Origin: Bacillus mojavensis RO-H-1 = KCTC 3706
Lineage (GTDB): Bacteria > Bacillota > Bacilli > Bacillales > Bacillaceae
DNA length: 64,000 nt
Assembly (NCBI RefSeq): GCF_000245335.1
Contig: NZ_JH600279.1
Location: forward strand, 62,001 to 126,000
Direction: 5' to 3'
Under the pieces are notes generated by a model. The model saw nothing but the letters and a program-made list of their open reading frames with translations. It was not told the DNA's origin and made no database searches. Positions 8,407 to 17,816 of the stretch are shown piece after piece (within the stretch, counting starts at the first letter, position 1; each line of letters starts with the position of its first letter). Made by a program: the position numbers and the translations under genes.

Positions 8407-10812
8407 TTGCAGCTCTTACATTTTGCTATTTTATCGCCTTTTGTATTTGCTTTTATCATTCCCTTTCTGGCAAAATACGCAAAAAGAGTGCATACGGGCT
8501 GGTTTGTTCTAATCCTGCCCGTCTTGCTGTTTATATACTTTCTTCCAATGATCAGAATGACTCAATCGGGAGAAACATTACGATCGGTATTGGAGTGGAT
8601 TCCTTCATTAGGCATTAACTTTACCGTTTATGTAGACGGTCTCGGACTGCTATTCGCCTTATTGATAACAGGGATCGGCTCGTTGGTCACTCTTTACAGT
8701 ATCTTTTATTTATCGAAAGAAAAAGAACAGCTTGGGCCTTTTTATGTCTATTTATTAATGTTCATGGGCGCCATGCTCGGTGTTGTTCTTGTTGACAACG
8801 TCATGGTTCTCTACATGTTTTGGGAGCTTACCAGCCTTTCGTCCTTTTTGCTGATTGGATATTGGTACAAGCGTGAAAAATCTCGCTACGGCGCCGCAAA
8901 ATCGCTCTTGATTACGGTAAGCGGCGGACTGTGTATGCTGGGAGGATTCATTCTCCTTTATCTGATCACAGATTCATTCAGTATCAGAGAAATGATCAAT
9001 CAGGTTCAGTTGATTGCCGGCCATGATTTATTTATTCCGGCGATGATTTTGATTTTACTAGGCGCATTTACAAAGTCCGCCCAGTTTCCTTTTTACATTT
9101 GGCTGCCTGATGCCATGGAAGCGCCGACGCCTGTCAGCGCGTATCTCCATTCAGCCACGATGGTCAAAGCGGGAATTTATGTGATTGCACGATTCAGTCC
9201 GATTTTCGCCTTTTCAGCTCAGTGGTTTTGGATTGTTTCTCTCGTCGGGATTTTTACCATGGTTTGGGGTTCATTCCATGCCGTCAAACAAACCGACTTA
9301 AAATCCATTTTGGCGTTTTCAACGGTCAGCCAGCTCGGCATGATCATCTCGATGCTTGGTGTCAGCGCTGCAGCCCTGCATTACGGCCATACAGAGTATT
9401 ACACAGTTGCCGCCATGGCTGCCATTTTCCATCTCATCAATCATGCTACCTTTAAAGGAAGCTTGTTTATGGCAGTCGGCATCATTGATCATGAAACAGG
9501 CACGCGGGATGTCAGAAAGCTCGGCGGACTGATGGCGATTATGCCGATTACGTTTACGATTTCCTTGATCGGCACATTTTCAATGGCTGGTCTCCCGCCG
9601 TTTAACGGATTTTTGAGTAAAGAAATGTTTTTCACCAGCATGCTTCGTGTGACACATGTCGATTTGTTCAACGTCCAGACGTGGGGAGCGCTGTTCCCTG
9701 TCCTCGCTTGGGCAGGAAGTGTGTTTACATTTATCTACAGCATGAAACTGCTGTTTAAAACATTTAAAGGCAATTACCAGCCTGAAAAACTCGAAAAACA
9801 GGCTCATGAAGCGCCGATTGGAATGCTCGTATCACCTGTCATTCTTGTTGCGCTCGCTGTCAGTCTCTTCTTTTTCCCGAATATATTGTCCTACAGCTTG
9901 ATAGAGCCTGCGATGAATTCGATCTATCCGACACTGCTGGACAGCCATGAGAAGTTTCATGTTCATATTTCGCAGTGGCATGGGTTTACAGCCGAAGTCC
10001 TGATGACACTGGGCATTATCGTTGTCGGTACGATCGGATACTTGACGATGAATAGGTGGAAAGCGATCTATAAGCTGTTTCCATCGAAACTCACGCTCAA
10101 TCGGTTATATGAGAAGCTCCTGACCATCATGGAAAAAGGCTCTTATCGAGTGACAAAACAATATATGACCGGATTTTTACGGGATTATCTTCTGTATATC
10201 TTCGCTGGATTTATCATTCTGATGAGCGGGGCTCTCGTTTTGAAAGGCGGTTTTTCATTTACAACTGAGGGGATGGCGAAAATCGGCATATTCGAAATGA
10301 TTCTGACACTTGTGATGATCAGCGCAACAGCGGCGACTGTATTTGCCAGATCCAGACTGACGGCGATTATTTCACTTGGTGTTGTCGGTTATACGCTTGC
10401 ATTGTTTTTTGTTATTTTCAGAGCGCCCGATTTGGCTTTGACCCAGCTGGTCATTGAGACGATTTCCGTCGCCCTGTTTCTGCTTTGTTTCTATCATTTG
10501 CCGAAACTGCGGCTGAAAAAGAAAACGAGAACGTTCCGAATGACAAACTTTATCATCGCTTTAGGAGTCGGCATGATTGTCACCCTGCTCGGTATCGCAT
10601 CCTCAAGCCAGCGGACAAAAGACAGTATCGCCTCCTACTTTACAAAGCACAGCCATGATCTAGGCGGAGGAGATAATGTCGTCAATGTCATTCTCGTTGA
10701 TTTCAGGGGTTTTGATACAATGTTTGAAATTACGGTATTAACGATTGCCGCTCTCGGCATCTTCAGCATGATTAAAACAAAAGTAAAAGAGGAGGGGAAA
10801 AGCGGTGAATGA
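8407..10812 (+). CDS. mrpA: Na+/H+ antiporter subunit A, MrpA
   Basis: This 801-residue polytopic protein is homologous to the NuoL/ND5 proton-pumping subunit of complex I, with a C-terminal extension that carries the MbhD/MbhE-like membrane domain. Typical antiporter motifs are present, including WELTSLSSFLLIG with the key Glu (about residue 140) and TKSAQFPFYIWLPDAMEAPTPVSA with a key Lys. The start is TTG at 8407, eight bases after AGGAGG; the longer reading frame from 8341 lacks this placement. It is the first gene of a seven-gene operon whose products form one large complex that exports Na+ in exchange for H+ at alkaline pH. Confidence 0.95.
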   Translation: MQLLHFAILSPFVFAFIIPFLAKYAKRVHTGWFVLILPVLLFIYFLPMIRMTQSGETLRSVLEWIPSLGINFTVYVDGLGLLFALLITGIGSLVTLYSIFYLSKEKEQLGPFYVYLLMFMGAMLGVVLVDNVMVLYMFWELTSLSSFLLIGYWYKREKSRYGAAKSLLITVSGGLCMLGGFILLYLITDSFSIREMINQVQLIAGHDLFIPAMILILLGAFTKSAQFPFYIWLPDAMEAPTPVSAYLHSATMVKAGIYVIARFSPIFAFSAQWFWIVSLVGIFTMVWGSFHAVKQTDLKSILAFSTVSQLGMIISMLGVSAAALHYGHTEYYTVAAMAAIFHLINHATFKGSLFMAVGIIDHETGTRDVRKLGGLMAIMPITFTISLIGTFSMAGLPPFNGFLSKEMFFTSMLRVTHVDLFNVQTWGALFPVLAWAGSVFTFIYSMKLLFKTFKGNYQPEKLEKQAHEAPIGMLVSPVILVALAVSLFFFPNILSYSLIEPAMNSIYPTLLDSHEKFHVHISQWHGFTAEVLMTLGIIVVGTIGYLTMNRWKAIYKLFPSKLTLNRLYEKLLTIMEKGSYRVTKQYMTGFLRDYLLYIFAGFIILMSGALVLKGGFSFTTEGMAKIGIFEMILTLVMISATAATVFARSRLTAIISLGVVGYTLALFFVIFRAPDLALTQLVIETISVALFLLCFYHLPKLRLKKKTRTFRMTNFIIALGVGMIVTLLGIASSSQRTKDSIASYFTKHSHDLGGGDNVVNVILVDFRGFDTMFEITVLTIAALGIFSMIKTKVKEEGKSGE

Positions 10813-11236
10813 ACAAAAAACAAATGACCTTATTTTGCAGACCGTTACAAAGCTTGTATCCTTTATCATTTTGCTTTTCTCTTTCTATTTATTTTTATCA
10901 GGCCATAACGCGCCTGGAGGAGGATTTGTCGGCGGGCTGATCACATCCTCTTCCATCGTTTTGCTGCTGCTGGCTTATGATTTAAAAACCGTGCGTTGCA
11001 TTTTGCCGGTTAATTTCATTTACGTCGCGGGAGCCGGTCTTCTGCTCGCTGTCTTAACAGGAGTTGGCTCCTTTGTCTTCGGTGCACCCTTCTTAACCCA
11101 CACATTCGGTTACTTTCATCTGCCGATTTTAGGGAAAACGGAGCTTGCCACGGCGACGCTTTTTGATTTAGGCGTTTATCTAGTAGTCGTAGGCATTACG
11201 ATGACCATTATTCAAACGATTGGAGAGGAAGAATAA
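10805..11236 (+). CDS. mrpB: Na+/H+ antiporter subunit B, MrpB
   Basis: This 143-residue membrane protein belongs to the MnhB family (four hydrophobic segments), with the conserved GHNAPGGGFVGGL loop near residue 38. It starts at a GTG that overlaps the end of mrpA by 8 bp, with GAGGGGAAAAGC as ribosome binding site, and its stop codon overlaps the mrpC ATG. It is a required structural subunit of the Mrp complex. Confidence 0.95.
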   Translation: MNEQKTNDLILQTVTKLVSFIILLFSFYLFLSGHNAPGGGFVGGLITSSSIVLLLLAYDLKTVRCILPVNFIYVAGAGLLLAVLTGVGSFVFGAPFLTHTFGYFHLPILGKTELATATLFDLGVYLVVVGITMTIIQTIGEEE

Positions 11237-11577
11237 TGGAAATCTTAATGGCTGTTACGGCCGGTATTATATTTATGGCCGCTACCTATTTGCTGCTGTC
11301 TAAAAGCCTGCTTCGGGTCATTATCGGAACAGCGCTTTTAAGCCACGGCGTTCATTTAATGCTTTTAACTATGGGAGGATTAAAAAAAGGCGCCGCTCCG
11401 ATTTTGAGCGAGCATGCCAAGTCATTTGTCGATCCGCTTCCGCAAGCCCTGATTTTGACCGCTATTGTCATTTCTTTTGGGGTTACATCCTTCATCCTCG
11501 TCATGGCGTTTCGGGCCTATCAGGAATTGAAATCGGACAATATGGATCAAATGAGGGGAAATGATCAACATGAATAA
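11236..11577 (+). CDS. mrpC: Na+/H+ antiporter subunit C, MrpC
   Basis: This 113-residue homologue of complex I subunit NuoK/ND4L has three transmembrane helices and the family segment GTALLSHGVHLMLL near residue 32. The ATG overlaps the mrpB stop by one base, which indicates translational coupling. Its C-terminus overlaps the start of mrpD. Confidence 0.95.
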   Translation: MEILMAVTAGIIFMAATYLLLSKSLLRVIIGTALLSHGVHLMLLTMGGLKKGAAPILSEHAKSFVDPLPQALILTAIVISFGVTSFILVMAFRAYQELKSDNMDQMRGNDQHE

Positions 11578-13051
11578 TTTTGTTATATTGCCAATCCTGA
11601 TCCCGCTCTTGTCGGCCATTCTGCTGATTTTCATGAACAAACACATCATGCTCATGCGGATCTTCAGCACTGCTGCATCCGCACTCGGGATTGTGATCAG
11701 CGCTTTACTCGTACAGACCGTTTTTACAAACGGCATTCAGACACTGAATTTGGGCGGCTGGAAAGCCCCCTACGGAATTGTGCTTGTTGCAGATCAATTT
11801 GCCAGCCTGCTCGTTCTCACAACGGCAGTTATCGGCTTATTGGTTGTGCTTTATTCCTTCCGTTCTATCGGTGAGAAACGGGAAAAAGCCTTTTATTACT
11901 CCGGCGTGCAGTTTTTGCTGGCCGGGGTAAGCGGAGCGTTTTTAACAGGCGATTTATTTAATATGTACGTATTTTTCGAGCTTCTGCTGATCGCTTCTTA
12001 TATGCTGATTGTATTAGGCGGCACAAAAATTCAGCTGCGGGAATCGATTAAATACATTGTGTTTAATATCGTGTCATCAGCATTGTTTGTCATCGGCGTA
12101 GGCTTTTTATACGCTGTGACCGGCACCTTAAACATGGCGGATTTAAGTGTGAGAATCAGCGAATCCGGCCAAACTGGGCTGATTACTGTAATCGGTGTCC
12201 TGTTACTCATCGTGTTTGGTATGAAGGGCGGAATTTTCCCTCTCTACTTTTGGCTTCCCGGCTCTTATTACGCTCCTCCGGCTGCCATCTCCGCATTGTT
12301 CGGCGCATTGCTGACAAAGGTCGGATTATATGCGATCACAAGAGTGTTCACACTGATTTTCATTCACGATACAGCGTTTACCCACCAGCTGATGATATGG
12401 CTCGCGGCTCTCACTGTCATCTTCGGTGTCATCGGTTCACTTGCCTATCAGAATGTCATGAAAATCGTGATCTATAACATTATTACCGCTGTCGGCGTTA
12501 TTTTGTTCGGTGTTGCAGTTCATACGCCAGCATCCATTCAAGGTGCGATTTACTATCTGATTCACGACATGCTGATTAAAGGCGCATTATTTATGCTGGC
12601 AGGCACGCTGATTGCTTTGACTGGAACAGCAAGCCTTCAACGAATGGGCGGGCTGATCAAGCGATACCCCATTCTTGGATGGATGTTCTTCATTTCGGCT
12701 ATATCTCTTGCCGGCATCCCGCCTCTCAGCGGATTTGTAGGCAAATTTAAAATTGCGGAAGGCGGCTTCGCTGAGGGTGAATTTACGATTTCCATGCTGA
12801 TCCTGCTTTCAAGCCTGCTCGTCCTGTATTCCGTGTTGAGGATCTTTATTCATGCGTTTTGGGGCGAAGAAAAAGAAACACCAAAGCAAAATTTTAGAAC
12901 AGCTAAAGGACTTCTATATCCGGCAGCTATTTTTCTCTTCCTGTCTCTTCTCTTCGGATTGGGTACAGAATGGGTGTCACCGTACGTTGATCAAGCGGCC
13001 GAGACATTGCTGAATCCGGAAAAATATATTGAAGCTGTTTTGAAGGAGTAG
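11570..13051 (+). CDS. mrpD: Na+/H+ antiporter subunit D, MrpD
   Basis: This 493-residue antiporter-like subunit is homologous to NuoM/NuoN (ND4/ND2), with about 14 hydrophobic segments. The conserved Glu lies in YVFFELLLIASYML (about residue 137) and a key Lys in FGMKGGIFPLYFWLPG (about residue 220). I place the start at MNNFVILP (11570) as in B. subtilis; an ATG three codons earlier (11561) is also in frame and the GAGGGG upstream could serve either. Confidence 0.93.
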   Translation: MNNFVILPILIPLLSAILLIFMNKHIMLMRIFSTAASALGIVISALLVQTVFTNGIQTLNLGGWKAPYGIVLVADQFASLLVLTTAVIGLLVVLYSFRSIGEKREKAFYYSGVQFLLAGVSGAFLTGDLFNMYVFFELLLIASYMLIVLGGTKIQLRESIKYIVFNIVSSALFVIGVGFLYAVTGTLNMADLSVRISESGQTGLITVIGVLLLIVFGMKGGIFPLYFWLPGSYYAPPAAISALFGALLTKVGLYAITRVFTLIFIHDTAFTHQLMIWLAALTVIFGVIGSLAYQNVMKIVIYNIITAVGVILFGVAVHTPASIQGAIYYLIHDMLIKGALFMLAGTLIALTGTASLQRMGGLIKRYPILGWMFFISAISLAGIPPLSGFVGKFKIAEGGFAEGEFTISMLILLSSLLVLYSVLRIFIHAFWGEEKETPKQNFRTAKGLLYPAAIFLFLSLLFGLGTEWVSPYVDQAAETLLNPEKYIEAVLKE

Positions 13052-13056
13052 ATCGC

Positions 13057-13533
13057 ATGGCATTTCAAATTTTATTAAATGTGTTTCTTGCTTTTTGCTG
13101 GATGTTCCTGAGCAATGATGGAAGCGCCGCCGGATTCATTACAGGCTTTATCCTGGGAATGATCTCCCTCTTTTTCTTCCGGCGCTTCCTTGCTCATCCG
13201 TTTTATCTCTGGAAAATGTTTTCGATTATCAAACTTTTTTTGATCTTTATAAGGGAATTATACCTTGCCAACGTCAGTGTGCTGAAAACAGTCCTATCGC
13301 CAAAACTGGATATCAAACCAGGCATATTCGCATTTAAAACGGAACTGACAACGGATTGGGAAATTACCCTGCTTTCACTGCTTATTACATTAACACCGGG
13401 AACATTGGTAATGGATATTTCCGATGACCGGACCATTCTCTATATTCACGCGATGGATATTGAGGATGCGGAAAAAGCGATTTTTGATATTCGTGAGTCA
13501 TTTGAAAAAGCCATACAGGAGGTGAGCCGCTGA
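13057..13533 (+). CDS. mrpE: Na+/H+ antiporter subunit E, MrpE
   Basis: This 158-residue MnhE-family membrane protein has two or three hydrophobic N-terminal helices and a soluble C-terminal domain containing the family motif LLSLLITLTPGTLVMDIS near residues 105-122. AAGGAG precedes the ATG by 10 bases, and the stop overlaps the mrpF ATG region. It is a structural and assembly subunit of the complex. Confidence 0.95.
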   Translation: MAFQILLNVFLAFCWMFLSNDGSAAGFITGFILGMISLFFFRRFLAHPFYLWKMFSIIKLFLIFIRELYLANVSVLKTVLSPKLDIKPGIFAFKTELTTDWEITLLSLLITLTPGTLVMDISDDRTILYIHAMDIEDAEKAIFDIRESFEKAIQEVSR

Positions 13534-13817
13534 TGTTTACGTTAATCCTTCAAATCGCGCTCGGCATTATGGCGGTGTCCACCCTGTTGTATGTCATTCG
13601 CGTCATCAAAGGGCCGACTGTTCCTGACCGGGTTGTGGCTCTGGATGCAATCGGCATTAATCTGATAGCGATGACAGCGCTTGTCTCCATCCTGCTGAAT
13701 ACGAGTATTTTTCTTGATATCATATTATTGCTGGGTATTTTGTCTTTTATCGGAACCATTGCGTTTTCTAAATTCTTAGAGAAAGGGGAGATTATCGAAA
13801 ATGATCGTGATCGCTAA
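13533..13817 (+). CDS. mrpF: Na+/H+ antiporter subunit F, MrpF
   Basis: This 94-residue protein has three transmembrane helices and belongs to the MnhF/PhaF family, with the conserved [15 protein letters not shown] loop (about residue 23). Its start overlaps the mrpE stop by one base and its end overlaps mrpG by 17 bp. In B. subtilis MrpF has additionally been linked to cholate efflux. Confidence 0.95.
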   Translation: MFTLILQIALGIMAVSTLLYVIRVIKGPTVPDRVVALDAIGINLIAMTALVSILLNTSIFLDIILLLGILSFIGTIAFSKFLEKGEIIENDRDR

Positions 13818-14175
13818 AATAGCAGTGGCAATATTGATCCTAATGGGGGCGCTAATTTGTCTTGTGGCTTCCTTCGGGACGCTTCGCCTTCCCGATATGT
13901 ACACACGCTCTCACGCTGCTTCTAAAGGCTCAACGTTAGGCGTCAATATGATTCTGCTCGGTGTCTTCTTCTTTTTGTGGTTTATAACAGGAGAGATATC
14001 GGCAAAAATTCTGCTCGGAATTTTCTTTATCTTTATTACGTCGCCGGTCGGGGGACACTTGATCTGCCGAGCTGCGTACAACTCTGGCGTCAAGCTGGAT
14101 GAAAGAAGTGTACAGGATGACTATAACGGAATCAGAAACTTTGTGATTAAACGAAAAGAGGATTCTTACCTATAA
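13801..14175 (+). CDS. mrpG: Na+/H+ antiporter subunit G, MrpG
   Basis: This 124-residue MnhG/PhaG-family protein has three hydrophobic helices and the family motif [20 protein letters not shown] near residue 29. It is the last gene of the operon and is followed within 10 bases by a terminator. All seven genes overlap or nearly abut, as expected for a complex needing matched subunit amounts. Confidence 0.95.
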   Translation: MIVIAKIAVAILILMGALICLVASFGTLRLPDMYTRSHAASKGSTLGVNMILLGVFFFLWFITGEISAKILLGIFFIFITSPVGGHLICRAAYNSGVKLDERSVQDDYNGIRNFVIKRKEDSYL

Positions 14176-14182
14176 AAATGAG

Positions 14183-14217
14183 CAGCCGGACAGGCAGAGT
14201 TCCGGCTGTTTTTTTAT
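14183..14217. terminator. Terminator at the end of the mrp operon
   Basis: CAGCCGGA pairs with TCCGGCTG around a short loop and is followed by seven Ts. It overlaps the stop region of convergent yuxO and may work less efficiently in that direction. Confidence 0.85.
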
Positions 14218-14594
14218 TTTGTGATGACAGCCAGCGTGCATCTGGATATACAGATCAGCCTTTCTTGCTCGTCATAAATGTGAATCTGATACACAATGGT
14301 TGTTCTGCCTTTATGAACGGGCTCGGCTACGGCCTTTACCGTCCCTTCCTTGACAGATTTCAGATGATTGGCGTTGATCTCCAAACCGAAACATACTTGT
14401 GTACTAGAATCGATTAGATGCTGCGCACCCACGCTCGCCGCAGTTTCCGCAAGAGCCACTGAAGCGCCTCCATGCAAATAACCAAAGGGCTGGACTGTCC
14501 GGTGATCCACCGGCATCACTGCCACGCAGCGTTCCGCTGTGCTTTCTACAATTTCAATTCCCAGCGCGCCAAGCAATGTATGTTTTATATCCAT
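14214..14594 (-). CDS. yuxO: Hotdog-fold thioesterase YuxO
   Basis: This 126-residue PaaI/MenI-like thioesterase has the hotdog helix signature HGGASVALAETAASVGAQHL near residue 40, with the catalytic acidic residue in that helix (LAE). It probably hydrolyses acyl-CoA or aryl-CoA thioesters; the substrate cannot be read from the sequence. It lies 17 bp downstream of comA with GGGAGTG as ribosome binding site, so it is cotranscribed with the competence regulator and expression follows quorum sensing. Confidence 0.9.
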   Translation of the reverse strand: MDIKHTLLGALGIEIVESTAERCVAVMPVDHRTVQPFGYLHGGASVALAETAASVGAQHLIDSSTQVCFGLEINANHLKSVKEGTVKAVAEPVHKGRTTIVYQIHIYDEQERLICISRCTLAVITK

Positions 14595-14611
14595 AGTTTA
14601 CACTCCCTTAT

Positions 14612-15256
14612 TTAAAGCACACCGTCTGATTTTGCAATCAACACCGCTTCCGTCCGGGAACCGACATTAAGCTTGTTGAAAATCGACGTCAGGCTGTATT
14701 CAATGGACCGCTTGCTTAAATGAAGCGCATCTGCAATTTCTTGGTTGGTAAAACCTTTTTCAACTTCTTGAAGAATCAGGCATTCTCTTGGTGTGAGCAC
14801 ATCTTGTTCTTTTTGAGAGGAAGGGGCCGGCTTTGTTTTTTGCTGAGTCATCAGCTGTTTAAAGTAAGCGAAATCGACTAAAATTTCTCCGTTGAGCACG
14901 TGATATATGTATTGGGTGATCTTTTCCTTTGATTCAGTTTTGCTGATGGCGCCGTGCAGACCCGCACGAATCGCTTCCTCAAAATAATCCTCGACCTCAT
15001 AACCGGTATATACGATAATTTTACAATGAGGATTCTCTTGTAAAATCTGTTTAGAAAGCTCCATCCCATTGACATCGCCGCCTAAGTTCAAATCCATTAA
15101 AATGAGATCATATGATGAGAAATCATGCTGGCGTATGAACTGTTCGCTGGGTTCAGGACTGAGACAATCAACAGACAAATTCGAATCCGTTTCCAAAATT
15201 GTCTTGGTGCCTTCCATGACAGCCGGATGGTCATCAATCACTAGTATCTTTTTCAT
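14612..15256 (-). CDS. comA: Quorum-sensing response regulator ComA
   Basis: This 214-residue NarL/LuxR-type response regulator has a receiver domain with IDDHP near the start and Asp55 as phospho-acceptor (LILMDLNLGG), then a C-terminal LuxR HTH (LTPRECLILQEVEKGFTNQE onward, about residues 150-205). ComA-P binds TTGCGG-N4-CCGCAA boxes and activates srf, degQ and rap genes. The start at 15256 has GGGAGG five bases upstream and matches the usual N-terminus MKKILVIDDHPAV; an ORF extension to 15277 is unlikely. The sequence differs very little from the 168 protein, in contrast to ComP. Confidence 0.97.
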   Translation of the reverse strand: MKKILVIDDHPAVMEGTKTILETDSNLSVDCLSPEPSEQFIRQHDFSSYDLILMDLNLGGDVNGMELSKQILQENPHCKIIVYTGYEVEDYFEEAIRAGLHGAISKTESKEKITQYIYHVLNGEILVDFAYFKQLMTQQKTKPAPSSQKEQDVLTPRECLILQEVEKGFTNQEIADALHLSKRSIEYSLTSIFNKLNVGSRTEAVLIAKSDGVL

Positions 15257-15291
15257 GTTTTCCTCCCTTTTACTCACTCATTTCCATTTTA

Positions 15292-15318
15292 TAAAAAAGA
15301 CTTGGCTTATGCCAAGTC
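15292..15318 (-). terminator. Terminator-like hairpin between comP and comA
   Basis: On the minus strand GACTTGGC pairs with GCCAAGTC around an ATAA loop and is followed by six Ts. It lies between the comP stop and the comA start, so transcription into comA must read through it or arise from a nearby promoter. This suggests ComA and ComP levels are set separately. Confidence 0.75.
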
Positions 15319-15336
15319 GTTTCCGTTATAAAACCA

Positions 15337-17634
15337 TTACAATTCCATTTCAATATCGGCCTTAAAGCCCTTTCCTTCACTTGTTTCGATTCGGAGGCGT
15401 CCATCTAAAGCCCTGACTCGCTCCTTAATGCCAGAAAGACCCATACTCATGGAATGTTCGTTGGTTTTCTCTTGATCAAATCCCACACCATCGTCCTCAT
15501 AATGGAGAACAATTTTGTTTTGAATACTGATCAGCATAATAAGCACTTCCGTCGCCTGAGAGTGTTTCACTGCATTCGATAAAAACTCTTGAATGATCCG
15601 GTACAAATTCAGCTGCGAATCCAAATCAAGCGACGCCGTAAATCTGCCGGTATTTAAGCGAATATGAAACGGAACCCGCTCCTGCTGCTGCGCCACCAGC
15701 TTGGACAGTGCCTTCACCAGTCCCAAATCATACAAAAGCTGCGGCCGCAATTCATGACACGTCTCCCTCGTCATCGAAATCACATCAGACATCTGCTCAT
15801 TCATCTGCACGAGCTTGTCCTGCACCTCTTCACGGCATGGATCATCATCCTTCTTAAAATCAGCCAAAAACAGCTCACACTGCCGTTTTAATGATATCAA
15901 ATCCTGAAGAACTGAATCGTGGAGATCGCGGGCGAGATCAGAGCGTTGTTTTTCCTCGATGGTGTACATGAGTTTTTTGAGCCATACCGGGTTGGATTCC
16001 TGTTGTTTTATTTCTTCTAAATGACTCATCAACTCTTCGATTTTCATGACGTTCTCAATCGATACGTTTGTATAAAACGCCAAGGTTTTCAGCCAAGAAA
16101 GTTCTTCAAGTGTGAGACGGGGCGTATTCATTTTAGATAAACAAAGGATCACAAATGATTTACCACCGCGTTCACCTATCTTCATGACAAAGCCTTTATT
16201 AAATTCAACGATCTTTCCTATTTCGGATGTGACTTTTCTAAACTGTTTTTGGTAAATATCGTGGTATGGATTTGAGTTTATTTCTTCGTAAGGTTTTATA
16301 TTCCCATCCAAAGAAACTTCATAAATATAGGCTCTGCTAACAAGCAAAACCTCAAGAACAGTAGTTTTCAGTTCCCCAAAAACCTGAGATACAGAAGATG
16401 AATCTCTAATCAGTTGCGTGAACTTATATATACTGTCTTGATAATTAAACCTTTCAGAAACCCTTTTTAATCTAAATCTGAAATCAAGTACTTCTTTATA
16501 ATAAAAGACCGCCAACATTATAATATAAATTAAAAAGGTTAGTTTAACACTATAAAACTCACTCTCAGGGCTCCTAATCAACTCAATTGTTGTTATTAAA
16601 ATAATTGTTGGCGTTAAAGCTAAAAAGCCATAATATCTTAATCTGCTTAAAATAAAATCTACATTATAGATTTTATTTGTCATGAATTGATATACCAATG
16701 AGAATGGTATTAGCAGCATAAATGAAGCCGCTAAAAAAGAAGAAACATAATGTGCATTTAAAAACACGTAAGGTATCAAATATAAACACAGAAAAGGTGA
16801 AAAAGAAAAGATATTAATGATAGTGAGGACCTTAATAATATGCGCTTGTTCAGTATCTTTATTTTTAATTAAAATGATACTAAAATAAATCCCTACTATG
16901 ATAAATAAAAAGAAAAAAGCAAGTAAATTTAATTTAGGAACATAATCACGAAAGAAAAGATGTGAACGAAACATTTCACATACTACATTTATGACCGGAA
17001 TCAAATATAAAATAAAAACTTTTTTATCAAATAATTTGGTGCCTAATTCTTTAAAATATTGATAAAGAAAGAGAAGATAGTTTAGCGGCACAGATATTAA
17101 TGTTACCACCATTATAAGCCTGCTCAGCATATCTCCCTTAGCAGACCCTCCAGCGCTTATATATGCAATAGAGGCAGATAACAGAAAGATAATTAAAACT
17201 ACAGCTGAGAGGAGGTTTTTTGATTCATTTATTTTCAATATAAATAAGCAACAAAATAAACAAACGATATAAAATATTAATGGTATTAAGTAAGTAGTAA
17301 AATTTTTATCATTAAATAAGGTCATTTTCAGCTCTAGATTCTGTCCATTTCTTTCCACAATCATTGAACTTACATTTTTTAGTTTGTTCATCTTTATTTC
17401 GTTTGTGTTTATCTTTTTATTATTAATACTCTTTACGATATCTCCTTTTTCTATACCGCTGTATGATGCCATTGAAAATTCATCTACATTGGTAATTACA
17501 ATGTCACCATTTTTTGCTTTAGAAACAGTTGCCCCGACTAATAAATTATTATTGCTTATATAGGTCAAATAAATAACATATATCAAACTTAATAAAACTA
17601 ACACTACAGAAATTTTGTTATTTCTAGACTTCAT
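15337..17634 (-). CDS. comP: Pheromone-sensing histidine kinase ComP
   Basis: This 765-residue membrane kinase has an N-terminal TM helix, a PDZ-like extracellular segment (about residues 30-75, with SGIEKGDIVKSINN) and then about eight more hydrophobic helices to about residue 370. A soluble linker leads to a HisKA_3 domain with the phospho-acceptor His in RDLHDSVLQDL (about residue 571) and an HATPase domain (NAVKHSQA, DDGVGFD, GLSGIKERV). It detects ComX outside the cell and phosphorylates ComA. The start is seven bases after the comX stop. The N-terminal two thirds are strongly AT-rich and unlike 168, whereas the kinase end is conserved, the known mosaic pattern of pherotype polymorphism. 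Confidence 0.95.
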   Translation of the reverse strand: MKSRNNKISVVLVLLSLIYVIYLTYISNNNLLVGATVSKAKNGDIVITNVDEFSMASYSGIEKGDIVKSINNKKINTNEIKMNKLKNVSSMIVERNGQNLELKMTLFNDKNFTTYLIPLIFYIVCLFCCLFILKINESKNLLSAVVLIIFLLSASIAYISAGGSAKGDMLSRLIMVVTLISVPLNYLLFLYQYFKELGTKLFDKKVFILYLIPVINVVCEMFRSHLFFRDYVPKLNLLAFFFLFIIVGIYFSIILIKNKDTEQAHIIKVLTIINIFSFSPFLCLYLIPYVFLNAHYVSSFLAASFMLLIPFSLVYQFMTNKIYNVDFILSRLRYYGFLALTPTIILITTIELIRSPESEFYSVKLTFLIYIIMLAVFYYKEVLDFRFRLKRVSERFNYQDSIYKFTQLIRDSSSVSQVFGELKTTVLEVLLVSRAYIYEVSLDGNIKPYEEINSNPYHDIYQKQFRKVTSEIGKIVEFNKGFVMKIGERGGKSFVILCLSKMNTPRLTLEELSWLKTLAFYTNVSIENVMKIEELMSHLEEIKQQESNPVWLKKLMYTIEEKQRSDLARDLHDSVLQDLISLKRQCELFLADFKKDDDPCREEVQDKLVQMNEQMSDVISMTRETCHELRPQLLYDLGLVKALSKLVAQQQERVPFHIRLNTGRFTASLDLDSQLNLYRIIQEFLSNAVKHSQATEVLIMLISIQNKIVLHYEDDGVGFDQEKTNEHSMSMGLSGIKERVRALDGRLRIETSEGKGFKADIEMEL

Positions 17635-17641
17635 TTAAACC

Positions 17642-17803
17642 TCAGTACTTCCAATCAAGCATTGAATAAATTTCTAAACCTTTAAAACCATTTATTATAC
17701 ATTCAGATTGATCTTTATCAACACCCAATAAACAAGCATTACCTTCCATTACTTCCCTTAAAACATTTGGGTATTTAATTAAGTATCCTACCATTTCTTG
17801 CAT
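17642..17803 (-). CDS. comX: Competence pheromone precursor ComX, MLDWKY-type
   Basis: This 53-residue precursor starts MQEMVGYLIKYPNVL, has a middle section with two Cys, and ends YSMLDWKY. AAGGAGG lies upstream of the ATG at 17803, 13 bp after the comQ stop. ComX precursors share an MQ(D/E) start, about 55 residues and a C-terminal mature peptide with one Trp that ComQ isoprenylates; here the only Trp is third from the end. I recall MLDWKY as the mature pheromone of strain RO-H-1, clearly different from the 168 peptide ending in RQWGD. The gene is too short for standard ORF cut-offs but its position between comQ and comP is decisive. Confidence 0.95.
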   Translation of the reverse strand: MQEMVGYLIKYPNVLREVMEGNACLLGVDKDQSECIINGFKGLEIYSMLDWKY

Positions 17804-17816
17804 AATAAATCCCTCC

